Assembly (NCBI RefSeq): GCF_000340215.1
Contig: NW_006921533.1
Span: forward strand, 3,584,273-3,648,272
Direction: 5' to 3'
Length of the DNA: 64,000 bases
Source of the DNA: Pseudocercospora fijiensis CIRAD86
Lineage: Eukaryota; Ascomycota; Dothideomycetes; Mycosphaerellales; Mycosphaerellaceae
Below, in pieces: positions 22,850-31,499 of this stretch (the stretch's first letter is position 1; each line of letters begins with the position of its first letter). The notes below the pieces were generated by a model. The model was not told where the DNA came from, ran no database searches, and was given only the letters and a program-made list of their open reading frames with translations. The position numbers were made by a program, and so were the translations under genes.

Positions 22850-22895
22850 ATAATCTATAAGATTATGCTATAATCGCTGGCAACCGGTTAGGGCC
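22850..22895 (-). repeat. Harbinger right terminal inverted repeat
   Basis: Partner of the TIR at 19,356-19,401. It ends GGTTAGGGCC before the TAA duplication and is the less mutated of the pair. Confidence 0.93.
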
Positions 22896-23027
22896 TAAGC
22901 ACGATCCGGAGAAGATGCATATTGCATAGAACATAGATCCAGATAATAGTGTCGGCACCCTTGATGCGAGAGGCACGCAAATAGAACCGAATACAGTAGA
23001 ACTCGGCCATGCTCGATCAAACCACCA

Positions 23028-23608
23028 TCACTCCGAACAATCAATCCCAGGCAACGCCCTCAGCCTCGTGCAGACCCAAATCTTCCTCTCCTTCCTATAC
23101 TGAAAATACAGTGTGCAAAGCGTACTCCTGCTAACACCAGGCGGAACGCCCATTTCCTGAGCATTCAACAAAACACAAGCCTGAGCATCCTTGTCCACAG
23201 CAATCATCGTAACATCCACGACATCAACATGAAACTCGGGCGCAGTCCGAGTCAAATTCTTCTGGAATTCTACAAAACGATGTTGCGTTTCGTACGATGA
23301 TTGGTGGAGAGATTCTGTTGTTTCCTCTTCGAGGGCTCGGACATACTTCATAGGTAGGCTAAATGTGAGGTCGTTCCGCCAGTCTTCATCATAGGCACAA
23401 TTTGATGCGAAGTGGATCCATCTGTGCAAGGTCAATTCTCTATGAGAGCAAACTCAAAAGCGGAAAGCTGAGAGAACACTCACGGATAACTGTAAATATC
23501 CCATTTCCTTTCGTTGACAGCTTGGACGGAGTCCCGAACGACATTTTCCAAGTGTTCCTTTAGGCTTGAATATGGCGCTTCTGGTCCAAGCTTCCCAGAG
23601 GTTGCCAT
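23028..23608 (-). CDS. Small NTF2-like/SnoaL-like protein, function unknown
   Basis: Two exons, 23608-23484 and 23421-23028, joined over a 62-bp phase-2 intron (GTGAGT...CACAG) give 172 residues. The join restores KWDIYSYPWIHFASN, whereas the longer frame upstream of the intron is out of register. The pattern fits a cone-shaped NTF2-like fold: N-terminal helix EHLENVVRDSVQAVNE, a middle helical region, then strands EFHVDVVDVTMIAVDKD, ACVLLNAQEMGVPPGV, STLCTLYFQYRKERK and IWVCTRLRAL. Fungal members are numerous and mostly uncharacterised. Its stop is only 132 bp from the Harbinger element. No signal peptide. Confidence 0.8.
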
Positions 23609-23899
23609 GGTTGTGAGATGCCCTGCTGGCCAGAAAGTCTGTTGGCCGTTCAACTACATGTACAGTGCACTCATCATTTAAATGGAAGGCTTTGCGGGCA
23701 TTCGGAATTCGGTGCCCATCGGTCGAGAGCTGAAGTGTTGGAGAAGCTATTGTAAAAGCTGACATCATTTTGCGGCTGGGCGGCGTGTAAGCTGAAGTTG
23801 CATTGCAGTAAAATGGAGTCGCGAGTCTCTTCTATGTATAAGACTTTGAGAGGGAATCATATAACAGGTCACCCAAGCGTTGAGTACATGTAGGCAAAG

Positions 23900-24691
23900 C
23901 TAGGCGCAGCTCTTGATGTCTTCCTTTGACTTCTGATTTACATTCTGTGCATCCGAAGTAGCTTCCTCTCTTTCTTCTTCCTTCTTGAGATGCTTGGCGT
24001 AGTCCTTCCAGAGGTCTGCAACGCAATGGTTCTGGCAGCATTCCTTGAACAAGCTGTCTTCGTCATATTGGCCTTTGCGAAGACAACCGTTGATTCTCCG
24101 CACTGTGCCTGGTCCGAAACGAGTTTCCAGATATTCGAGGAAATAGCCCGTATGCTCGTATCCACCGTTCCAGTCGCCACCGGCTTCTCGTTTCCAATGC
24201 TTCGCCGCAAGACCAGCCCTCAGACGCACCCAGTCAGCAATGCCCTCGATCAGGCCGCCATCGCACGTGCCTTCTGCATCCCACTGGAAGCAGTGAACAA
24301 GTTCGTGACAGATCACACCCAGTAGTTCACGTCTCTGATTCTCTCCGCGAGGTCGATTGATGTAACTCAAGTTGAAGTGAATCTCTTTGTGGTCGTTGTC
24401 GAGGTCCATGCCAGTTGTGTACGCAACACCATCCATGTCTCTGATGACGAGCGTGACAGACCTCGTGCCCGGGCTTTTGCAGTCTTTGGTGTAAAGCAGG
24501 TTGAGTACGGTTTGCACTTGTTCTTCGAAGTCTTCGTTGCCTTTGAAGTTGGACAGAAAGATCGAGCTGCCATCGTGTGCCAAGTCGTTCAGTTGAAGCC
24601 TTAGCTTGGGTGTGTCGAACTTGTGCTTCCTGATAGGCAAGGTCATGGGTGCGTGAGAGATGGCATATTCTATCTGTGGTATCGCGGGCAT
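23900..24691 (-). CDS. Basic secretory protein-like zinc metallopeptidase family protein
   Basis: Single exon of 263 residues from the ATG at 24691; the longer frame upstream begins at TTG. The sequence carries HELVH (129-133) followed by QWDAEG and GGLIEGIADWVRLRAG, the hallmark of the plant-and-fungal basic secretory protein family, whose HExxH plus downstream Glu resembles a zinc peptidase site. No signal peptide or transmembrane segment is visible, so this copy is probably intracellular despite the family name. The tail (last about 30 residues) is Glu/Lys-rich. An upstream in-frame stretch without ATG (24,692 to about 24,780) leaves room for a missed 5' exon. Biological role is unknown. 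Confidence 0.83.
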   Translation of the reverse strand: MPAIPQIEYAISHAPMTLPIRKHKFDTPKLRLQLNDLAHDGSSIFLSNFKGNEDFEEQVQTVLNLLYTKDCKSPGTRSVTLVIRDMDGVAYTTGMDLDNDHKEIHFNLSYINRPRGENQRRELLGVICHELVHCFQWDAEGTCDGGLIEGIADWVRLRAGLAAKHWKREAGGDWNGGYEHTGYFLEYLETRFGPGTVRRINGCLRKGQYDEDSLFKECCQNHCVADLWKDYAKHLKKEEEREEATSDAQNVNQKSKEDIKSCA

Positions 24692-25287
24692 TGTATCCAA
24701 GTGTTTTGGGAACCGGGCCAAGGTGTATGGTCTCTCGTAGATATTGTCTTTCGGCGCCGATGTTTCTGGGATTGTAGGTGAAGTGTGGTTGTGTTACGTG
24801 CGTCCGGCGTCCACCGTTGCTCCTCGCTCCGTTATTATTGATTGCTGCAAGGGTGCCTGCCCAGGACGTTTAAGGTTCCCCTGTGCTTCGGATACGGATT
24901 GGGTTGGGCTGGCGCAGACTTGCGGTTAGTAGTGGCAGACTGCACGATGTCGTAGGGAGGAAAAAAGTAGTGTTGTGATGCCATGTTTCGATTTGATGCA
25001 TATTGACGAGCTGGTGACAAAGCTCGCCAGAAGAGTGAAACTGAAGGGAAAGACCACTGAGGCCAGATCTTTGGGTTTGGAGGGTCGCAGCGCACAGATC
25101 GGAGGGGGGCGCGTTGCCCTGGAGGCGAGCTACCTAGTGGAGCATCAATAATCGGGACGGGCCATACACACGCTACCACCAGCGTCTCAACTTTGCGACA
25201 ACTGCCCTCTACTACCGTGCACACGTACACAGCACAACATCAGAGCCCTCCGAGCCCTCCGTCGCGTCGACCCTCCGCTCCGCCACC
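24692..25287. promoter_or_regulatory. Bidirectional promoter region (peptidase-like / Stu1)
   Basis: 596 bp between divergent starts. Pyrimidine-rich on the plus strand just before the Stu1 ATG (about 25,240-25,285) with a good CACCATGG context. No specific element recognised. Confidence 0.45.
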
Positions 25288-28200
25288 ATGGAGCAGGCAG
25301 CGGTCAACCTGCTCAGCACGCTCAAGCGACCAGCAGCCCCGTCCGAGGCCAAGATCAACGCCCTAAACGCGCTCAAATCAGACATCAAACACTACAGAGT
25401 CCCCGAACCTGCCCAAGCGACCATCTTCGAATGCATCAAGCTTGCCATTACCCAGCAGGCATCGTCAACGCTCACGAGCACCGCGCTGTCGACCCTCGGA
25501 CACTTGCTAAAGCGATTGAAGATCCAGGACAGCACCGGCCATGCCATCACCACCTTTGCGCCCAGGCTGTTTCCAGCCCTCCAGGACCGCCTGGGCGATC
25601 TGCGCGAGTCGGTGCGCACGGCGACCGCTCAGGCACTCTGCGACTTATATCCATTCCTAGCCAGTGATGTGGAGCAGATTGTGCGCGAAGAGGCTATAGG
25701 AGGCTCTAATGCGCGCGCGAAGGAGGCTGGCATGAGATGGGTCGTCAAGATGCACAAGGAGGAAGGCATGCCGTTCAAGAGCTATACGCAAGCATTGGTC
25801 GCACGACTGGAAGACGCCGACGGGACTGTGCGAGAGGCGGCGAAGTCAGTAGTGATTGAGCTGTTTAGTGAAGCACCTGCCCCGGCCAAGAAGGATTTGC
25901 AGCGACAACTCAAGGCGTTCAACGTTCGCCATTCCATCGCGAGCCAAATCCTTGCAGCCATTGGGTCAGAAACAAGTGGCTCGAGGCCACAGACCGCCGC
26001 CAATCCACAACCTTCGCCGCAGATGACTGCTTCAACACGATCTCTGCCGACCGTCGACCATGCCGCTCTCCTCGCAGAGAGTATCAATAGCGAAGCTGCA
26101 AAGCCGCCACCGCAGGAGATTGTTCCAATGGATCCCATATACGTCGATTCGCGAGCAGAACTAGACGATATATTCCAGGACATGCGTCCACACTTTGAGG
26201 GCAAAGAGACCGAGCACAATTGGATGCCTCGTGACAAGTCCATTACAAAGCTTAGGCGGATACTGAAGGGCAATGCACCCAACGAGTATCATCATAACTT
26301 CATGGCAGGAATCAAGAGTCTCGTGGAAGGCATTATTAAGGTCTCAAGCTCGCTACGAACCACCATGTCCACCAACGGCTGCCAGCTCGTTCAAGAGCTG
26401 GCCAAGACTCTCGGCCCAGCACTGGATCCACACGTTGAGATCTTCCTGCAGACATTCATCAAGATGAGCGCAGCGACAAAGCACATTGCAGCTGAAAACG
26501 GCAAGACAACATCAAACGAGATCTTCCAAAATTGCTCCTACAATATTCAGATGATGCGGCACATTTGGTTGGCGGCACAAGAAAAGAATGTACAAGTGCG
26601 TCAGTGTGCGGCAGTCTGGTTGACGACCGTGTTGAAGCGGCAATCGAGCTACAAGAGCAGTTTTGAGAGCTCTGGAGGATTAGAACTTGCGGAGAAGTCC
26701 ATCAAAAAGGGTCTCGATGATGCAAACCCAAAAGTGAAAGAGGCGACGCGCGCAACGTACTGGACTTTTGCGAAGACATGGCCGGACAAGGCACAAAAGA
26801 TGATGAATGATCTGGATCCCAAATCGAAATCAGCGTTGGAAAAAGACCCCAACAACCCAAATGCAGCTCTGCACGCGTCAGTCAGCACAGCTTCTACGAC
26901 TTCGAGAGCGGGCGGCACCGCAAGTAGGACAGCACTGCGAGACATGATGGCCGAGAAGAGAAGAGCTGCTGGCAAGCTACCTTCGCGGCCAAATTCAGCC
27001 ATGGCAGACCTTTCCCCAGCGAAACAAAGATCCACGCCAGTCTCCAATGGCACAAGTCGCGGACCATCGAACTTGTCAAAAGTGACCAATAGGCACGTGT
27101 CGACTACCTCTAATGCGTCTACCGCAGAGGCAGCCGAGCCTTCTACTGGCGCAAAGAAGGGCAGTAGTCTCATGTCTGGACCTGTACGACGGCCACGACG
27201 ACCAGAAGTGGCCAGACCTCAGACCGCAGATCCTTACGCCTCGCGAAGGATGTTACGACCTGTGACTCCAGCTTCTAATGGAAGTCCCTTTGGAAGTCCA
27301 GAGAGAGGCACTGGCGCATCAAAGGCATCGACTGTGGCTTCGAGCGTTATTAGGAACAGAGCGAAGACCTCGGAGACTGCCGCGGGAAATTCAGCGAGAG
27401 GGAGTCCTGTGAGAAGTCCGGTACTTTCTCGAGATCACATTCAGCCTGCTACAAGCTCACGGCCCACGAGCAAAGGTAGCGAAACCATGAACAGCATTCG
27501 AGAGGGCGACTTGACCATGGTCATGCCGAAAGGTGTCACAACGAACAGAGGAAATTTCTCTCCTGGCCACAAGCGGTCTGGCCTCGGAGAGACCAAATCA
27601 GTCGACAGTGGCATTCCGGCCATGAATGAGGACGAGGGCTTCACAATGGTAATGCCTAATCTGCCTCATCTGCCACGCGCACCATCACCTCTCGCTTATC
27701 GCAGTCCCATCAAGGACATGTTTGCTGAGGCTCGCATGAAAGGCAAATTGTCGCCTGAAGCACAGCGTCTTGTGTCCCACAGTCGATCAGCCAGTCAGGA
27801 AGAAGAAGAAGAAGAAGAAGAAGAAGAAAAAGTCAACGGGGATGTGCCTCAGGGCGGTCCTGTCAGGAGCATAGATGAAGTCCAAATCTACGAGGATCCC
27901 TTTACTGAGAACACGACCCAGGCCGATGCTGATGAGGACCGGAAAGTGCTCGGGGAGTTACCTCTCAACGAGAACAACCGACCCCGAAGTCCTACGCAAA
28001 GCGTTGGCTCTAGCAGTAACAGCCCTGGTAGTCCTCGGCAAGCGGCAACTGCATGCGCACCTCCAGCAGTGATGCCTCAAGATCGCGCTGAAGTGATGAG
28101 GAACCGGCGACTACTTTCTTCTGGCATCGAGCGGATCCGCACCAAGACACTAGACGCGCATGGTTTTCGCCGAGTGCAGGATCTGGTCAAGTCAAAGACC

Positions 28201-28851
28201 GATATCTGGGAGGGTGGCAAGAGGTTCGATGAACTAATGACAGTTCTGCTTGACTACCTGCAAACATTCGCGCAAGACCCGAAACTCAGCCAACTTCCTG
28301 CAAGTAAGATTGCCGGTCTCAAAGCTCAAGCACTCGGCGTTGTGCGTGCTTTGCTGACATTGTACCCCAAGTACGCCACTTCATGGTACGACAAGGCGCT
28401 TGTTGCGGTCTTGTCAACTCGGGAAGGAATCGATGACAACAGGCATCTGATCACCGACATGCGACGGACTGCCGATGAGATTGTGGCGAAAGCAGCTCCC
28501 GAGCGATGCATAGACGCAGTTCTTGATGTGCTGCCGGAAAAGTCAGATGGCACATCGAAATCAGTTGCCATGGACATCCTCACGCTGCAACGACTTGTGT
28601 CTCGAAGCAAAGAGTCGGGACTGGAGCTCGGGGAGGAACGGCGAGCACGGCTCGCTCAGACGGCGGCGCGATTCCTGAACGATAGCAACTCGGAAGTACG
28701 GAAAGTAGATGTGGACTTTGCAAGCGAGTTGTTTGATATTTTCGAAGCATCGAAGACGGCATTCTGGAGCGAGTTCAAGGGTTCTGACGAGGGAAGACTG
28801 GGGCTTCTCACGTATTACATCGCTAAGAAGGGTAAAGAGACAGGCCAGTAA
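25288..28851 (+). CDS. STU1: Stu1/CLASP family microtubule-binding protein
   Basis: Single exon, 1,187 residues. The protein belongs to the CLASP family that binds and stabilises microtubules at the spindle and kinetochores. The N-terminal half contains two helical TOG-type arrays (about 1-230 and 290-545, the latter with HNWMPRDKSITKLRRILKGN). A long Ser/Arg/Pro-rich basic linker (about 550-930) follows and includes SGIP, a match to the SxIP end-binding motif, and two similar FTMVMP/LTMVMP boxes. The C-terminal third (about 930-1187) is again helical and CLASP-like. A run of ten Glu from a GAA microsatellite lies in the linker. Length is normal for filamentous fungi. Confidence 0.92.
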   Translation: MEQAAVNLLSTLKRPAAPSEAKINALNALKSDIKHYRVPEPAQATIFECIKLAITQQASSTLTSTALSTLGHLLKRLKIQDSTGHAITTFAPRLFPALQDRLGDLRESVRTATAQALCDLYPFLASDVEQIVREEAIGGSNARAKEAGMRWVVKMHKEEGMPFKSYTQALVARLEDADGTVREAAKSVVIELFSEAPAPAKKDLQRQLKAFNVRHSIASQILAAIGSETSGSRPQTAANPQPSPQMTASTRSLPTVDHAALLAESINSEAAKPPPQEIVPMDPIYVDSRAELDDIFQDMRPHFEGKETEHNWMPRDKSITKLRRILKGNAPNEYHHNFMAGIKSLVEGIIKVSSSLRTTMSTNGCQLVQELAKTLGPALDPHVEIFLQTFIKMSAATKHIAAENGKTTSNEIFQNCSYNIQMMRHIWLAAQEKNVQVRQCAAVWLTTVLKRQSSYKSSFESSGGLELAEKSIKKGLDDANPKVKEATRATYWTFAKTWPDKAQKMMNDLDPKSKSALEKDPNNPNAALHASVSTASTTSRAGGTASRTALRDMMAEKRRAAGKLPSRPNSAMADLSPAKQRSTPVSNGTSRGPSNLSKVTNRHVSTTSNASTAEAAEPSTGAKKGSSLMSGPVRRPRRPEVARPQTADPYASRRMLRPVTPASNGSPFGSPERGTGASKASTVASSVIRNRAKTSETAAGNSARGSPVRSPVLSRDHIQPATSSRPTSKGSETMNSIREGDLTMVMPKGVTTNRGNFSPGHKRSGLGETKSVDSGIPAMNEDEGFTMVMPNLPHLPRAPSPLAYRSPIKDMFAEARMKGKLSPEAQRLVSHSRSASQEEEEEEEEEEKVNGDVPQGGPVRSIDEVQIYEDPFTENTTQADADEDRKVLGELPLNENNRPRSPTQSVGSSSNSPGSPRQAATACAPPAVMPQDRAEVMRNRRLLSSGIERIRTKTLDAHGFRRVQDLVKSKTDIWEGGKRFDELMTVLLDYLQTFAQDPKLSQLPASKIAGLKAQALGVVRALLTLYPKYATSWYDKALVAVLSTREGIDDNRHLITDMRRTADEIVAKAAPERCIDAVLDVLPEKSDGTSKSVAMDILTLQRLVSRSKESGLELGEERRARLAQTAARFLNDSNSEVRKVDVDFASELFDIFEASKTAFWSEFKGSDEGRLGLLTYYIAKKGKETGQ
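27799..27828 (+). repeat. GAA trinucleotide microsatellite, 10 units, inside STU1
   Basis: Ten uninterrupted GAA codons encode ten Glu in the disordered linker of Stu1. In-frame expansion or contraction would be tolerated. Confidence 0.95.
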
Positions 28852-29142
28852 TACTGGTGTGCAGAGGGAGCAGGAGGTAGAGGAAAGGGTTTGGCATGTA
28901 CTTCGGGTCATTGCATGAGATTCTCAAGGAAAGCGTCGGCGTTGGTGAGAAAGGGACGAGGCGAGACATTTTCGTATTTGATTCGACGGCATGAGGTTCG
29001 GAAGTTACGCTTCTTGGATGTACGGATACCCACCAAAATACCATTGTCAGAATATGTTTGAAGAGTGTTTGGCGCTCGACTTCTGGGGATGATACTGACT
29101 CCAATGAGGTCGTGTGGCTCAGGGCGGCATCGAAAATACCTA

Positions 29143-29315
29143 TCCCCTGTAAAAACTCGTTGCCTCGGAGCGTTCGTCGGCAAAACTAGGATTCTGGTGG
29201 AGTTCTTATACAAAATACGTCTGTGCCAACTTATGCAAAGCGGATTCGACCAACCAGATCCTCTAGATCTTATACAGCAGTTCTACGGACTTAACCACGG
29301 ACTTCGTTTAGGGGA
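29143..29315. mobile_element. Short TIR element, copy B (MITE-like, TA target)
   Basis: 173 bp bounded by TCCCCT and AGGGGA with intact TA on both sides (29,141-29,142 and 29,316-29,317). The left about 44 bp and right about 30 bp match copy A at 18,999; the middle is unrelated and shorter. It lies downstream of STU1 and is not RIP-mutated. Confidence 0.78.
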
Positions 29316-30089
29316 TACCGTCCGGACACGGCTGAAGCATTGCGGGTAGCAGCGCGTCGCCGCGTTCCGTGCGGTCAATGGTGGATTCCCGAAGCGATAT
29401 CCCTTTGCAGGTCATACCGGTTTTGCTTGGCGAACATAAGTGGAGCAAGAAAGGTGGTTAATTGTATGCACAGACAGAATTGGTTAGAGATGTTGTACAC
29501 AATGGCACAGGCCGCACAGCCGTCACCCGTGAACATCACCGTTATTACACGGACTACGGTGAGCACAGACCCCTTTAGTGCCTGCCTTATAATAATATAA
29601 ACACAAGCCTGTCAGCACCTGACTCAGCAGTTAATATAGCCGGATACAGCGGATAACTGCTCGGTACGGTAGATATCCTTCGTAATAGATCGTTCTCGGT
29701 GTGGGTCCCTAGGTAACACTAATCTGTGTCTCGTGCATGTTCATATCGTGAACACTGTGTTCATAGACCTGGAAATTAAATACACTGTGAGTCTACATCT
29801 CTGTCTAGAATTTGTATGGGTGCACAGGCAAAACTGGGGCGACTTGCATGAACGCTCACAGCCGTCGAAATTTCAAAGGGATGATGATACGTAATGTGGG
29901 ACGGTAGACGGCCGGTGCTCGCCAACTTGCATGCATATGCATGGCAAGCTCGAATGGCAGCGAAGTTCGTCGGAGCGTATTCTGTGGCTAGAAGGCAAAT
30001 GGTGCTTTCAGTAGTAGTGGGAAGAAGCTGGTCGATCAAGTGACCCTTGTGCAGCCGCATGGCGTGTATTTATCATGATCAGCAATAAT
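29316..30089. other. Intergenic, no gene identified
   Basis: About 770 bp with normal dinucleotide content. Short frames on both strands (29,340-29,600; 29,776-30,060) lack recognisable features. Confidence 0.4.
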
Positions 30090-30443
30090 TTAGCTATGGA
30101 GGGATGCTCGGAGATTTCGTGCGAAGAAGTGTCGAGTCTCGATGCGTGAAGTCCTTATCTCTTCTCGATAAAGCTTCTTGTATGAGAATGCAAGGCAAGT
30201 CGCGTGGCATTGCGTATTGCACTGGGCATGGTGATGTCTTCCGGTCCCAGGGTCCCTTCGACAACGGGATGGGGGCGGGAAGGATGGGCTCGGCGGTGAG
30301 AGCAACGGCTGGCACGTTTGGCAGTGGTCGGGGCTGTTGCAAGGGCAGTCGTCTACTTCGAACAGTGTGTGGTTTTGGAGGGCGCGGTGGATGATGTAGC
30401 TGGTATGGTCGTAGTGTTTTGACCAGGACCCGTCAGGCTTCAT
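30090..30443 (-). CDS. Possible small Cys/His-containing protein, hypothetical
   Basis: A minus-strand frame starting at an ATG (30443) reads MKPDGSWSKHYDHTSYIIH and continues for 117 residues with C-P-C-N-S-P-D-H-C-x2-C near residue 33-44. The first 45 codons favour C in third position like the neighbouring genes, while the later part is Pro-rich and looks less coding, so an intron or a different end is possible. No known domain. It sits at the edge of the gene compartment, about 450 bp from the RIP border. Existence as a gene is uncertain. Confidence 0.3.
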   Translation of the reverse strand: MKPDGSWSKHYDHTSYIIHRALQNHTLFEVDDCPCNSPDHCQTCQPLLSPPSPSFPPPSRCRRDPGTGRHHHAQCNTQCHATCLAFSYKKLYREEIRTSRIETRHFFARNLRASLHS

Positions 30444-30892
30444 AGGCCTGGCCACCAGTAATAAGTCAATTGACGATGCGTCGATGCGTCTCTGGCGAGC
30501 GATGGATGTGACGATGATCGCGAATCGGCTTCATCGGGTTTCATGAAGTGGCCTACAATTTCGTTTCGCGCGCTACGGCTACTGGCCGCTGCAGGTGCGT
30601 GCCTGCTGGGAGCCTCGGACTGCGCACGCCTGGCTCGCGCTCATGATTCCTGCATGCACACACACATACACACACATGGTTGCAGTGTGACGACAGCGTG
30701 CGGTTGAAGCAGTGCGGCTGGAACAATGCGTGTGGCACCACTGGTGCACGCGATGGCCCTGCCAGTTGTACGACACGCCGCGCAGGCCTGCGTTTAGAGG
30801 GATTTCGCCGCACCCCTATGCCGCCAAACAGGTGCCGCCAAACATATGCGATTGGTTAGTAAATGAATAGTGGATCCTCAACGTACAGGGCA
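30444..30892. other. Border between gene compartment and RIP compartment
   Basis: Normal composition up to about 30,800. A (CA)n-like microsatellite lies at 30,656-30,678, and a partial direct repeat of TGCCGCCAAACA at 30,819-30,845. From about 30,900 CpA becomes rare. Confidence 0.55.
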
Positions 30893-30932
30893 GTTTTCTA
30901 TGCCGCCGTACCTGCTCGGCGGTATAGAAAAC
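30893..30932. repeat. Long hairpin at the RIP border
   Basis: Two 16-nt arms (GTTTTCTATGCCGCCG and its inverted partner at 30,917-30,932) with one mismatch surround an 8-nt loop. The single mismatch is G versus A after T, again a RIP-type transition. It could mark the end of the outer repeat that the Copia element interrupts. Confidence 0.8.
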
Positions 30933-31076
30933 CCTCGATTAGGATGCTAAGTGAGTGAATGCGGCCTAGTACGAAGGGTATTGCCGCTGCTTCTAACCTC
31001 GCGCTTTCTACGCGTTCTCGTATCGATAGATAATAGTATACTACTTACTATACTTAATCGTTAGTAATAATAGCAC

Positions 31077-31197
31077 TTAGAGTATGTGTCTAGGTGTTAG
31101 GGTCCATTACGTGCCTAATGCCTAAGGCTGCAACTGCTGCACTTTATTTTCGGACTTTTATATAGATTAGTCCTTCTTTAATACATTAGTTATATTA
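31077..31197 (+). repeat. Copia 5' LTR
   Basis: 121 bp. It differs from the 3' LTR at seven sites, in every case carrying T for C or A for G; five of the seven are in CpA/TpG context. PBS-like TTATAAGCCCGG follows at about 31,200. Confidence 0.92.
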
Positions 31198-31499
31198 AGT
31201 AGTTATAAGCCCGGTGCGTTTCTAACGCATATAATACGTTTACTACGTATTCTAATAGTTACTCCGATAGCTGTATAGCTAGCGCTTGTTACTAAAAATT
31301 GCGCCGATACTATTATCGTCGCCGCCGCCCTCGAGGGTTCTAGTAGGTGCTAGTCCGACTCGAGTTATTAGTGTTAGCTGTCCGCTACATTAGTATTAGC
31401 TGTCCGCTATACTAGAATATAGGCGCGCCTGTCGGCCGCCCCTTAAGACAAGTCTATAGTCTCTTTCTATATTAATATTATCGCCGTCGCTATCTGCAA

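Larger units (their letters stand above)
19356..22895 (+). mobile_element. PIF/Harbinger DNA transposon, RIP-degenerated, complete ends
   Basis: 3,540 bp with 46-bp terminal inverted repeats beginning GGCCCTAACCGGTTGC and flanked on both sides by TAA (19,353-19,355 and 22,896-22,898), the TWA-type target expected for PIF/Harbinger. The two TIRs differ at two positions and both differences are CpA to TpA in the left copy. It carries the two genes typical of the superfamily, a DDE transposase on + and a Myb/SANT-like protein on -. Both are destroyed by in-frame TAG/TAA. It separates the nucleotidase gene from the NTF2-like gene, with no RIP-like composition in either flank. Confidence 0.93.

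Noticed and set aside
22881..22896. TTAGGG-like sequence as telomeric repeat
   Set aside because: A single TTAGGG lies inside the Harbinger TIR; there is no tandem array.
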